DNA of 64,000 bases from Lachnospiraceae bacterium (GTDB lineage Bacteria; Bacillota; Clostridia; Lachnospirales; Lachnospiraceae). Below the pieces are notes generated by a model. That model saw nothing but the letters and a program-made list of their open reading frames with translations, had not been told where the DNA came from and ran no database searches. The translations under genes were made by a program, and so were the position numbers. The DNA is taken from positions 27,523 through 91,522 of the forward strand of contig JAQUWF010000003.1 of the NCBI GenBank assembly GCA_028692975.1, written 5' to 3'. Positions 26,656 to 34,948 of this stretch are shown piece after piece (position 1 is the first letter of the stretch; each line of letters opens with the position of its first letter).

Positions 26656-28944
26656 TTATTTTTTGCCTTTTTTCTTGCCTTTTACTTCAACTTTCTTCTT
26701 TACCAGTTTCGTTTTCATCACGTACCACAGAGCACCTGTGATGCATACGGAAGAATAACCGCCGCAAACGATACCAACCATGATCGGCATAGCGAACTCA
26801 CGGATAGAAGCCACGCCCATGACAGCCAGTACGGCAATCATGATAAAGGTGGTCAGGGAAGTATAAATACTTCTGGTCAGCGTCTGGCTGATACTTGCAT
26901 TAACCACATCTTTGATATCCTCGTTTTTCTTGATGCCGTGCATATTCTCACGGATACGGTCGAAGATGACGATGGTCGCATTGATGGAGTAACCAACGAT
27001 AGTCAGCATACACGCGATAAAGGTATTGCCCACGGAGATTCTGGATACTGCATAGAATGCCAGTATAACGAATACATCATGGAGCAGTGCCAGCACCGCA
27101 CTGGATGCAAAACGAATATCCTTGAATCGGAACCAGATATATAGCAGCATACACAGTGTTGCCACCGCAATAGCCAGTATGGCATCACTTCTCATTTCAT
27201 TACTGATCGTAGAAGAAATACTCTCCGCTGAAATCGTGTTCTCATCAATCTGGAAATTCTCTGCCAATGCTTTGTTCAGTGCTTCACGCTCTGTCACATC
27301 CAGCTCGCGGGTCTTGATTACGACCTGATTGCTGCCTACGACTTTCTGCATGGAGATATTCGCATCTCCTGTCACGCCCATAACCACCGGACGCACATCG
27401 GAATCCAACTGCGCAATGCTTAAGTCTTCATTAAATTCTGCCGTGGTAGATGTACCGCCAACGAATTCCAGACTGTAATTTAACATCTTATTTCCACTTC
27501 CAGACTGGACAGCCATGGTAATCGGTCCAACCAGCATAATGATAATGGAAATAATGAAGAATACCTTCTTCTTGCCAAGAAAATCAATTACTTTTACTTT
27601 CTTCGGACGTGCATAGAACTTCTCATCTCTCACGCCTATTGCATAAACAGCCTTGATAATAAATCTGGATACCACCAGTGCAGTAAACATAGATACCACG
27701 ATACCAAGTGCCAGCGTCATGGCGAATCCACGAACACTTCCTGTACCCAGCCATCCCAGCACAGCCGCTGCGATCAGCGTGGTAATATTACCGTCCAGAA
27801 TAGCGGACAATGCTTTCTGGAAGCCAGCCTGTATGGCATTCTTCGTGCTGCTTCCGGCAGTGATTTCCTCACGGATACGTGCATAGATGATAACGTTGGC
27901 ATCCACGGCCATACCGATACCCAGGATAATACCCGCAATACCCGGCAAAGTAAGTGTAAGGTCAAATGCATTTAACAATACCAGTACCAGTCCGGTATAG
28001 ATCAGCAGTGCGACACTTGCGATCACACCAGGTACCAGATATACAAAGATCATAAACAGCATAACCAGCACAAGACCAATGGCTCCTGCGATCAGACTTG
28101 TTCTGATTGCATCTTCACCTAACTGTGCGCCGACTACCTGTGAATGTACTTCGTTCAGTTCCAGATTCAGTCCACCAATACGGATATAAGAAGCCAGATT
28201 GTTTGCTTCCTCCATATTGCTCATCCCGCTGATCTCACATTCACCGCCAGTGATTGCTCCGTTTGTGACACCAGGAACACTGACGAACGTACCATCATAG
28301 TAGATACCGATCGTCTGACTATTTTCGAATGCGATCTGTGTTGCATCTGCGAATTTGGTCTTGCCGGATTCGGTCAGTGTCATGTTTACCACATACTGAC
28401 TCGCCTGTGTCGTCTGATCCTGGCGAACTGCTGCCTCCGCAGTATCCACATCGGAACCTGTCATGATCACACTGCCGTCCGCTTCAATCTCTTCCAGTGT
28501 CTTATTCAACTGATATTCATAAGACTGTGTCTCACTGTTGTATGCCTGAGAATAGTTGTCAGTACCGTCACTGCCCTTCTGTGCGATAAACAACAGAGAG
28601 CCCGGCGTTCCCAGTTCTTCCAGCACTGCATTGGCATCGGATACACCCGGTATCTCAATACTGATACGATTGCTGCCTTCCTGATAAACCTGTGACTCTT
28701 CACTGTAACCCTCTACACGCTTCTGCAGCTTATAGATCGTATCCGCCATGTCCTCGGAAGATGGGTCTGCCTCTACTGCCTCATAGGTAATGCTGACTCC
28801 ACCCGCCAGATCCAGTCCGGTCTTAATGTTTTTTGCTGCTCCGGTTCCTGTTGATCCGAACCCCACACCGCTGGTAAACGCAAGTAAACCTACCATGATA
28901 ACGGTCAGGATAAGAACAACTACACCTGTCTTTTTTTTCATCAT
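26656..28944 (-). CDS. secDF: SecDF preprotein translocase accessory protein (fused)
   Basis: A 762-residue fusion of SecD and SecF, as in many Firmicutes. It couples the proton gradient to late steps of Sec export. SecD covers about residues 1-430, with one N-terminal transmembrane helix, the LDLAGGVSITYE motif, a large external P1-type domain and five further helices (GIILGIGMAVDANVIIYARIRE). SecF starts near 455 and repeats the pattern (LEFVGGTSTTAEF; TIVGYSINATIVIFDRIRE). A basic C-terminal tail ends the protein. It lies directly downstream of the SCIFF maturase gene, a conserved neighbourhood in Clostridia. Confidence 0.96.
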   Translation of the reverse strand: MMKKKTGVVVLILTVIMVGLLAFTSGVGFGSTGTGAAKNIKTGLDLAGGVSITYEAVEADPSSEDMADTIYKLQKRVEGYSEESQVYQEGSNRISIEIPGVSDANAVLEELGTPGSLLFIAQKGSDGTDNYSQAYNSETQSYEYQLNKTLEEIEADGSVIMTGSDVDTAEAAVRQDQTTQASQYVVNMTLTESGKTKFADATQIAFENSQTIGIYYDGTFVSVPGVTNGAITGGECEISGMSNMEEANNLASYIRIGGLNLELNEVHSQVVGAQLGEDAIRTSLIAGAIGLVLVMLFMIFVYLVPGVIASVALLIYTGLVLVLLNAFDLTLTLPGIAGIILGIGMAVDANVIIYARIREEITAGSSTKNAIQAGFQKALSAILDGNITTLIAAAVLGWLGTGSVRGFAMTLALGIVVSMFTALVVSRFIIKAVYAIGVRDEKFYARPKKVKVIDFLGKKKVFFIISIIIMLVGPITMAVQSGSGNKMLNYSLEFVGGTSTTAEFNEDLSIAQLDSDVRPVVMGVTGDANISMQKVVGSNQVVIKTRELDVTEREALNKALAENFQIDENTISAESISSTISNEMRSDAILAIAVATLCMLLYIWFRFKDIRFASSAVLALLHDVFVILAFYAVSRISVGNTFIACMLTIVGYSINATIVIFDRIRENMHGIKKNEDIKDVVNASISQTLTRSIYTSLTTFIMIAVLAVMGVASIREFAMPIMVGIVCGGYSSVCITGALWYVMKTKLVKKKVEVKGKKKGKK

Positions 28945-28970
28945 CGTCTTTCTTTCCCTTCATTTCTTTT

Positions 28971-30329
28971 CTATTCTGCCAATGCCGCCTTAATCATAAT
29001 AGCGCATTCCACACGTTTTCTCTGCAGTTCACATCCCACCTCATAGACATCATTGATGGTGCCATGACAATTATAGGAGTTGGCCGCACAGCCGCCGCTG
29101 CAGTAGAACCGCGCAAAACAGTCCTGACATGCACTTTTGGCATATACATTACAACATTTGAATTCGTCCACGATATCCGTTTTTGTGATACCCTCGTCCA
29201 CATTGCCCATAAGATACTTTTCTTCTCCTACGAACTGATGGCAGGGATACAAATCACCCCAGGGGGTAACAGCCAGATATTCAGTGCCGGAACCACAGCC
29301 GGATAATCGCTTATAAACACAGGGACCTCCGGTCAGGTCTATCATAAAATGGAAAAAGTTGAAGCCCTTTCCGTCTTTCTGCCTTTTGATCATCTCTTTT
29401 GCCAGCAGGTCGTACTGCTCGCAGATCACAGGAATATCTTCTTCCCGCAATGCATAATCTTCCGCCGGATCGGTCACCACCGGCTCCACGGATATCTGTT
29501 CGAACCCAAGATCCGCCAGATGCAGCACATCCTGGGAAAAGTCCAGATTGTTTCTGGTAAAGGTACCGCGCACATAGTATTTGTCCTGGTTGCGGCTCTC
29601 TGCAAATTTCTGGAACTTAGGCACGATCAGATCATAACTGCCGGCTCCCTTGCGGAAGGGGCGCATCATATCATGTATCTCTTTTCGTCCATCAATGCTT
29701 AAGACCACATTATTCATTTCCTTATTGGCGAACTCCATGATCTCATCATTTAGCAGCACCCCATTGGTGGTCAGTGTAAAACGAAATTTCTTATTGTGAA
29801 CGGATTCCTGTTCCCGGCCGTAGGCCACCAGGTCTTTTACTACCTGCCAGTTCATAAGCGGTTCCCCGCCGAAGAAATCTACTTCCAGATTGGTACGGTT
29901 GCCGGAATTGGCAATAAGAAAATCCAGGGCTTTCTTTCCTACCTCGAAGGACATGAGCGCCCTTCTGCCATGATATTCGCCCTCTTCTGCAAAGCAGTAT
30001 TTACAGGCAAGATTACAATCATGGGCAATATGTAAACACAGGGCTTTGACCACAGTCTCCCGCTTTTTGAAATCAGTAATGGCATTGCGGTAGACATCCT
30101 CCGTAAACAGCATGCCTGCCTCCTGCAGTTCCTCACATTCCGCGATAGCTGTCTCAATATCAGCTCTGGTATATTTATCCTGAAGCTGTGCCACGATCTT
30201 GTCCGTATCCTTCTCATTCTCCAGGATACCGACCACATCATAGACCAGTTCATCTACCACATGCACGGAACCACTATTGATATCCATGACAATGTTGTAG
30301 CCGTTATTTTTATATCGATGAATTAGCAT
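28971..30329 (-). CDS. scfB: SCIFF thioether-peptide maturase (radical SAM-SPASM)
   Basis: A 452-residue radical SAM enzyme that installs thioether cross-links in the SCIFF peptide encoded just upstream (30403-30546). An N-terminal precursor-recognition region (residues 1-90) precedes the radical SAM core with CNLACKYCFAEEGEYHG (near 110-126). The SPASM region binds extra Fe-S clusters through ACQDCFARFYCSGGCAANSYNCHG near the C-terminus. A stem-loop between the peptide gene and this gene probably lowers its expression relative to the peptide. The name scfB follows usage for this system; the identity rests on the motif set and the adjacent peptide. Confidence 0.95.
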   Translation of the reverse strand: MLIHRYKNNGYNIVMDINSGSVHVVDELVYDVVGILENEKDTDKIVAQLQDKYTRADIETAIAECEELQEAGMLFTEDVYRNAITDFKKRETVVKALCLHIAHDCNLACKYCFAEEGEYHGRRALMSFEVGKKALDFLIANSGNRTNLEVDFFGGEPLMNWQVVKDLVAYGREQESVHNKKFRFTLTTNGVLLNDEIMEFANKEMNNVVLSIDGRKEIHDMMRPFRKGAGSYDLIVPKFQKFAESRNQDKYYVRGTFTRNNLDFSQDVLHLADLGFEQISVEPVVTDPAEDYALREEDIPVICEQYDLLAKEMIKRQKDGKGFNFFHFMIDLTGGPCVYKRLSGCGSGTEYLAVTPWGDLYPCHQFVGEEKYLMGNVDEGITKTDIVDEFKCCNVYAKSACQDCFARFYCSGGCAANSYNCHGTINDVYEVGCELQRKRVECAIMIKAALAE

Positions 30330-30356
30330 AACTCTCCTTTAGCGCAAACATAGAAT

Positions 30357-30380
30357 AAGCAGCGGCGTGAACCGCTGCTT
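30357..30380 (-). promoter_or_regulatory. Stem-loop between SCIFF peptide gene and maturase gene
   Basis: AAGCAGCGG and CCGCTGCTT form a strong stem with a short loop, 22 bp after the peptide stop. Only a broken T-run follows on the minus strand. The likely role is partial termination or 3'-end stabilisation, giving much more peptide mRNA than maturase mRNA. Confidence 0.65.
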
Positions 30381-30402
30381 CCTGTAATCGTATATCCAGT
30401 GT

Positions 30403-30546
30403 TTATTTCTGGCTCTCGCAGCTCTGATTTCCTACTGTACATGAAGTCTTGCAAGCTGACTGACAAGAAGTCTGGCACTCGCCGCAACCACCTTTTTTCA
30501 CTGTATTCTGAAGATTTTTGGTATTTAATGTCTTAATATGTGTCAT
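30403..30546 (-). CDS. scfA: SCIFF ribosomal peptide precursor (six cysteines in forty-five)
   Basis: A 47-residue peptide with no hit in standard gene-length cut-offs. Translation gives MTHIKTLNTKNLQ..., then six cysteines at residues 21, 24, 28, 32, 36 and 43, in CGECQTSC, SACKTSC and NQSCESQK. This is the SCIFF family pattern, one of the most conserved ribosomal peptide families in Clostridia; its natural role is unknown. Threonines between the cysteines are the expected thioether partners. A perfect AAGGAGG lies 8 bases before the ATG, and a strong promoter precedes it at 30612-30639. The cognate maturase follows at 28971-30329. Confidence 0.96.
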   Translation of the reverse strand: MTHIKTLNTKNLQNTVKKGGCGECQTSCQSACKTSCTVGNQSCESQK

Positions 30547-30611
30547 TTCATTATCCTCCTTGAAGTTATTTTAGCCTTGCTCTATGACGTATCGCACGGC
30601 TTATTTCGTTT

Positions 30612-30639
30612 ATTATAGCACATACTATGGATTTTTCAA
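30612..30639 (-). promoter_or_regulatory. Sigma-A promoter of the SCIFF gene
   Basis: On the minus strand, TTGAAA (30634-30639) and TATAAT (30612-30617) are 16 bp apart, about 65 bp upstream of the SCIFF start codon. This near-consensus promoter fits the high expression expected for the peptide. Confidence 0.8.
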
Positions 30640-30647
30640 AGTATTTT

Positions 30648-31022
30648 TTATGATAACATCCCGCCAAGTGTTCCGCCCGCCAGACACAGTCCCAGTGAAA
30701 TTAAAATATGCTGCATATCCGTAGATTTCCCTGGCCCTGCCATGTAGGAGATCAAAAGCAGCAGAACAAAATAAAGCAGTCCTTCCAGAAGCCCCCACAG
30801 ATACTTCTTGTTCTGCCTCTTGTGTCCTATGTAAAAGCCGCTGACAAAACAGGACACCGTGTATATGGCCATGATACCCATGGATACCATCTGCTCGGAC
30901 AAATCCATCCGGTATAACAGGAAAGCCAGCAGCATCAGTAATATTCCCGTGACAGCATAGGCGAAGATCATGCCCTTGACCAGCCAGAATATCTTTTGTC
31001 CAAACATTCTATTTTGTTCCAT
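30648..31022 (-). CDS. TIGR04086-family small membrane protein
   Basis: A 124-residue protein with four hydrophobic segments, at about residues 14-36, 44-65, 74-92 and 103-122, separated by short basic loops (GHKRQNKKYLWG). It matches the TIGR04086 family of small Clostridia membrane proteins, which commonly lie next to the SCIFF pair. Function is unknown. A link to SCIFF export or sensing is possible from context alone, but the SCIFF gene has its own promoter. No signal peptide or catalytic motif is seen. Confidence 0.75.
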   Translation of the reverse strand: MEQNRMFGQKIFWLVKGMIFAYAVTGILLMLLAFLLYRMDLSEQMVSMGIMAIYTVSCFVSGFYIGHKRQNKKYLWGLLEGLLYFVLLLLISYMAGPGKSTDMQHILISLGLCLAGGTLGGMLS

Positions 31023-31023
31023 A

Positions 31024-31056
31024 GAAAAACCCTCCCATAAACTATATGGGAGGGTT
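31024..31056 (-). terminator. Terminator after the wall-anchored repeat protein
   Basis: On the minus strand AACCCTCCCAT pairs with ATGGGAGGGTT around a short loop and a T-run follows, 17 bp after the stop of the gene at 31073. Confidence 0.88.
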
Positions 31057-31072
31057 GTACGGTCTATGCCTG

Positions 31073-32686
31073 CTATTTTTTCTTCTTTTTGGAAAGAACA
31101 GAGTATACGAAAACGCCTGCACAGAGCAGTAAAGCGATGCCGCCGATCACGTAATACAATACTGCATTTGCGTTGTCACCAGTCTTCGGATTAGTCGATG
31201 CTGACTTCTTGGAAGAGGTCCTGGTGCTCGTCTTTTTGCTGGTAGAGCTGCTGGCTGTCGTCTTCTCGGAAGAACTGCTGCTGTTGCTTGAACCGGACGC
31301 ATTGTGCTTATTGCTGGTCGTATTCGTGGTATTCGTCTTGTTGGTGTTTGTTGTCGTGCTGCTGCCGGAATTGTTCGTCTTGCCCGCGGTAGCTGTGGTG
31401 GTCGTCCCGCCTACCAGTACAGTGCTGCCCGCAATATCAAAGGGGCTGAATGAACTGGTATCAAAACTTATGGTATTTCCATTTACCCTTAGTTCGATCA
31501 GTTCGTAATGCGATGCATCCAGATAATGCACCACTACAAGTCCATCGTATAAGGTAAGGTCCGCCGGTGCCGTCATGCTGATCGTCACACTCTGTCCAGC
31601 CGGAAGATAATATTCGCTGTCTGTCAATGTATTCCATAAGGTCATTTCCACCGGAAGGATCGTCTCGATATCCGGTTTCGCATAGCCTGCCGTGTCATTG
31701 CTGAAGGATACGCGCAGCTGCACATACCAGGGAATATCGCCAATCACGGTCACACCGTTGCTGGTATGATTCTCCGCTGCCATGGCTTCCTGCTGTGCAA
31801 GAAGTTTCTGCTGTTCTTCCTCGGTGGCTACTGGAACAGTTTGTTCTGCGGAGGTCGCCGTGGATGCTGGTATAGTGACTACGGGTACCTGGGTTGCTTC
31901 AGGAGTTTCCGTAACTGCAGGTGTCTCTGTGACTACAGGTGTCTCCTCTGGGTTCACCAGCGGATCTTTTACAGGTGCTATAGTCACCAGTGCGGGATCC
32001 TCCTGTACCGGTGTCTCAGTCACTGCAGGTGTCTCTGTTGCTGGTGTTCCTGTCACTGCTGGCGTTTCTGTTGCCGCCGGTGTTTCTGTCACTGCCGGTG
32101 TTTCTGTCACTGCCGGTGTTTCTGTTGCTGCCGGTGTTTCTGTTGCTGCCGGTGTTTCTGTCACTGCCGGTGTTTCTGTCACTGCCGGTATTTCTGTTGC
32201 TGCCGGTGTTTCTGTCACTGCCGGTGTTTCTGTTGCTGCCGGCGCTTCCGTCACTTCCGGTGTCGGTGTGGCAAGTGCTGCCTCCTCCGCTGCTTTTAAA
32301 CTGGTGCAGGTCACGGTCACATAACGGCGAACTACCTTTGCCGCCGCGTCCCAGCCTTTTTCCTGTGAGTAATCCTGCGCATCAGCAGGTGTGAAAACCA
32401 CTTCATATGTACCAATGCCTTTGGTAGGCACCTTGGTCTTGTCCGCCCAGGCGAAGGTTCCGTTTCCCTTGCATCCCGCTGATTCTGTCAGGGCAATGGT
32501 CCCCAGTTCTGCAGGCTCTGCCATGGTAAGTCCCTTCGGCAAGGAAACAAGGCTCTTCGCTGCATTTTCTGTCGTAGCTGCTGGTACAGTCTGTTCGGCT
32601 GCCAGCGGCACAAACATTGTATTTGATATAGTCAGCAGCCCCGTCATAACCAGAACGCCAATTTTTTTCCCTAAATTTTTTCTCAT
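31073..32686 (-). CDS. Cell-wall-anchored Thr/Pro-repeat surface protein
   Basis: A 537-residue surface protein. Residues 1-30 are a signal peptide. Residues 35-128 form an Ig-like module (GIGTYEVVFTPADAQDYSQEKGW). Residues about 140-235 are a low-complexity stalk of six-residue units (TETPAV, TETPAA), encoded by an 18-bp DNA repeat at about 31990-32265. A globular region follows (about 290-420), then a Ser/Thr/Asn linker. The C-terminus is a sorting signal: NPKTG in place of LPxTG, a hydrophobic helix and a KKKKK tail. Sortase would link it to peptidoglycan. The start at 32686 has GAGGTG 6 bases upstream; the outer GTG overlaps that site. Ligand unknown; repeat number is likely to vary between strains. 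Confidence 0.85.
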   Translation of the reverse strand: MRKNLGKKIGVLVMTGLLTISNTMFVPLAAEQTVPAATTENAAKSLVSLPKGLTMAEPAELGTIALTESAGCKGNGTFAWADKTKVPTKGIGTYEVVFTPADAQDYSQEKGWDAAAKVVRRYVTVTCTSLKAAEEAALATPTPEVTEAPAATETPAVTETPAATEIPAVTETPAVTETPAATETPAATETPAVTETPAVTETPAATETPAVTGTPATETPAVTETPVQEDPALVTIAPVKDPLVNPEETPVVTETPAVTETPEATQVPVVTIPASTATSAEQTVPVATEEEQQKLLAQQEAMAAENHTSNGVTVIGDIPWYVQLRVSFSNDTAGYAKPDIETILPVEMTLWNTLTDSEYYLPAGQSVTISMTAPADLTLYDGLVVVHYLDASHYELIELRVNGNTISFDTSSFSPFDIAGSTVLVGGTTTTATAGKTNNSGSSTTTNTNKTNTTNTTSNKHNASGSSNSSSSSEKTTASSSTSKKTSTRTSSKKSASTNPKTGDNANAVLYYVIGGIALLLCAGVFVYSVLSKKKKK

Positions 32687-32785
32687 ATTATTCACCTCAG
32701 ATTATGCAATCAACATTTCATTACTGCTCACTCCGTGCACAGTAATACTACTTGCCCCTGTAAAAGTTCTTCGCAAGTACTAAAT

Positions 32786-32815
32786 AGTATAGCACATATT
32801 TATAATAATGGGCAA
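32786..32815 (-). promoter_or_regulatory. Promoter of the surface-protein gene
   Basis: Minus-strand TTGCCC (32810-32815) and TATACT (32786-32791) are 18 bp apart, about 100 bp upstream of the start codon, leaving a moderately long leader. Confidence 0.65.
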
Positions 32816-32830
32816 GAAAAAACGTAGCCC

Positions 32831-32859
32831 TTGCATTTTCTCATAGAATCGTGTATATT
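32831..32859 (+). promoter_or_regulatory. Promoter of the CNNM/CorC gene
   Basis: Plus-strand TTGCAT (32831-32836) and TATATT (32854-32859) are 17 bp apart, about 35 bp before the chosen TTG start. It diverges from the surface-protein promoter next to it. Confidence 0.7.
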
Positions 32860-32894
32860 TTCCCTATAGTTATAATAAAGAAGGAGTGAACTAT

Positions 32895-34199
32895 TTGGAT
32901 TCAAGTGACGCCATACAAATAGGTTGTCTGGTACTTTTGCTGTTATTGTCTGCATTTTTTTCTTCTGCGGAGACAGCCATGACAACCGTAAATCAGATTC
33001 GCATCATGAGTCTTGCAGAACAGGGCAACAAACGTGCCCGCATTTTATTAAAAATCATTGAGGACCGGGGCAAGATGCTCAGTGCCGTACTGATTGGCAA
33101 CAACATCGTCAATATCAGTGCCTCAGCCCTCGCTACTACCCTGGCCATAAGTTTATTCGGGAGCATGGCAGTAGGATTTGCCACCGGTATTTTGACTATA
33201 CTGGTATTGATTTTCGGTGAGATCACACCAAAGACCATGGCTACCATCCACGCAGAAAAATTGTCCCTGGCATATGCCAAGGTGATTTCTTTCCTTATGT
33301 GGATACTGACCCCGGTTATTTTTATTATCAACGGGCTGTCCATGCTGGTGCTGCGCCTGCTGGGTGTTGATCCCAACAAAAAGACAAATACCATGACCGA
33401 GCATGAACTTCGTACTCTGGTCAATGTCAGCCATGAGGACGGAGTTATCGAAAGCGAAGAACGCCAGATGATCAACAACGTGGTGGACTTTGGGGATTCC
33501 CAGGCACGGGATATTATGATTCCCCGTATCGATATGGCTTTTATCAGCATCGATGCTACTTACGACGAATTGATCGAGCAGTTCAAGCAGGACCGTTTCA
33601 CACGTCTGCCTGTTTATGAGGACACCACAGACACGATCGTGGGTATCCTGAACATGAAAGAATTGCTGCTCATTGATTCCAAAGAGGATTTTTCTGTAAA
33701 AGATGTAATGCGGGAGCCTTTTTTCACTTATGAACATAAGAAGACCTCTTCTCTTCTGGATGAGATGCGTGCCAAATCCATCAACTTCGCCATCGTCATT
33801 GACGAATACGGTGCTACAGCTGGCCTGATCACACTGGAAGATCTGCTGGAGGAGATTGTTGGCGATATTCATGATGAATATATAGACCGCGACGAGGAAG
33901 AGATCACCGAGATCATCGAGGACCGCGAATACTCTACCCTGGGTTCCGTCAAATTAGACACACTGAATGAAGAACTGGGCCTGGATCTGGATTCCGAAGA
34001 ATACGATTCCATCGGCGGCTATATCATCGAACATTCTGAGGATAACCTGCCGCTGGTAGGCGAATATGTAGATATGGAAGACGGCGTCCGCTTCGTGGTA
34101 GACGAAGTAGACAAAAACCGCATCACCAAAGTCCACATCTATCTTCCGGAGCCAGTTGTTGAGAAAGACACAGACGACGATCACGAACACGACGATTGA
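32895..34199 (+). CDS. CNNM/CorC-family transporter (hemolysin C-like), DUF21 + CBS pair
   Basis: A membrane protein of about 434 residues. Domain order: DUF21 transmembrane domain (about residues 5-185, with FFSSAETAMT and FGEITPKTMA), two CBS domains (about 200-325; PRIDMAFI, RFTRLPVYED, IVIDEYGATAGLITLEDLLEEIVGDI) and a CorC_HlyC C-terminal domain, ending in an acidic His/Asp tail. Members move Mg2+ or other divalent cations, or affect their homeostasis; the hemolysin name is historical. The start is TTG at 32895, 8 bases after AAGGAG; the GTG at 32886 overlaps that site and cannot be used. Confidence 0.9.
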   Translation: MDSSDAIQIGCLVLLLLLSAFFSSAETAMTTVNQIRIMSLAEQGNKRARILLKIIEDRGKMLSAVLIGNNIVNISASALATTLAISLFGSMAVGFATGILTILVLIFGEITPKTMATIHAEKLSLAYAKVISFLMWILTPVIFIINGLSMLVLRLLGVDPNKKTNTMTEHELRTLVNVSHEDGVIESEERQMINNVVDFGDSQARDIMIPRIDMAFISIDATYDELIEQFKQDRFTRLPVYEDTTDTIVGILNMKELLLIDSKEDFSVKDVMREPFFTYEHKKTSSLLDEMRAKSINFAIVIDEYGATAGLITLEDLLEEIVGDIHDEYIDRDEEEITEIIEDREYSTLGSVKLDTLNEELGLDLDSEEYDSIGGYIIEHSEDNLPLVGEYVDMEDGVRFVVDEVDKNRITKVHIYLPEPVVEKDTDDDHEHDD

Positions 34200-34209
34200 T
34201 TTTAACATG

Positions 34210-34249
34210 AAAAAAGATTACTTTGTTTTTGCGCAAAGTAATCTTTTTT
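34210..34249. terminator. Bidirectional terminator between convergent genes
   Basis: AAAAAAGATTACTTTG pairs perfectly with CAAAGTAATCTTTTTT around an eight-base loop, giving a T-run on both strands. It serves the CNNM gene (plus) and the YdcF-like gene (minus), whose stops lie within 11 bp on each side. Confidence 0.92.
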
Positions 34250-34253
34250 ATAT

Positions 34254-34853
34254 TCACACCGACATTTCTCTAATAATCGTCTCAAACTGCTCACCGCACC
34301 GCTGTACTTCCCCCAGCACTTTACTGATGCCCTTCTCTGACTTATACCAGTTATACCGATCCGTCCCATCGGCCACCACCGGGCACACATAGAATTCCGT
34401 TTTCGGATAGAGCAGCTGATAATACATAAGACACCGTCTTGCATGGGTGGTATTGCAGCAGATAATTGCTTTTCTCACAGAAATCCCCGCCGCATCCGTC
34501 ACTTTCCTGCTGTTAATGGCATTCTCATAGGTAAATGTGGCCCGGTCTTCCCGCAGGATCACATCTTCCGGCACTCCGTTTATCCGCAGCACATCCCGGA
34601 TAAATTCCCATTCCGTTCCATAATCCTTGTCATATTTTTCCTGACTGGACTGTACACCCATAAAATGTCCCACATGGACCGCATATCTTCCCGATGGCAG
34701 AATCCATCTGCCAAAGCCTTCTCTCCACAGACGGGCAGCCTCTTCTCCTGGCTGTGGATATCCATTACCTGGAACAAAAATAACATCTGAAGGTTCCGGC
34801 TTATCTTCCACAAATATGAAATTCGTTAGGTTTTCATAAAATCTTTCGTTCAT
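34254..34853 (-). CDS. YdcF/ElyC-family protein (DUF218)
   Basis: A 199-residue DUF218 protein. The Rossmann-like core is visible in SDVIFVPGNGYPQPGEEAARLW, GRWILPSGRYAVHVG and the conserved ATFTYENAINSRKV motif (near residue 105-118), and ends with the KAIICCNTTHARRCLMYY strand-helix. Some relatives (ElyC, SanA) are membrane proteins affecting envelope assembly. This one has no transmembrane anchor and should be cytoplasmic. Ligand and reaction are unknown. It is convergent with the CNNM gene. Confidence 0.82.
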   Translation of the reverse strand: MNERFYENLTNFIFVEDKPEPSDVIFVPGNGYPQPGEEAARLWREGFGRWILPSGRYAVHVGHFMGVQSSQEKYDKDYGTEWEFIRDVLRINGVPEDVILREDRATFTYENAINSRKVTDAAGISVRKAIICCNTTHARRCLMYYQLLYPKTEFYVCPVVADGTDRYNWYKSEKGISKVLGEVQRCGEQFETIIREMSV

Positions 34854-34948
34854 GTTTTCATCTTAAATCATTTGTCGTTTTTTAGCAAGCATGCATTTTT
34901 ACATTCCCACCGTCGTCCAAGCACTTGATGGCCTTGGTGTCTGATCCT

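Noticed and set aside
31766..32324. Overlapping plus-strand frames rich in Cys/Arg or Val/Gly/Ser
   Set aside because: They are reverse-frame readings of the 18-bp repeat in the wall-anchored protein gene.
32800..32985. A 61-codon minus-strand frame between divergent genes
   Set aside because: It covers two promoters and the start of the CNNM gene, with no ribosome site.
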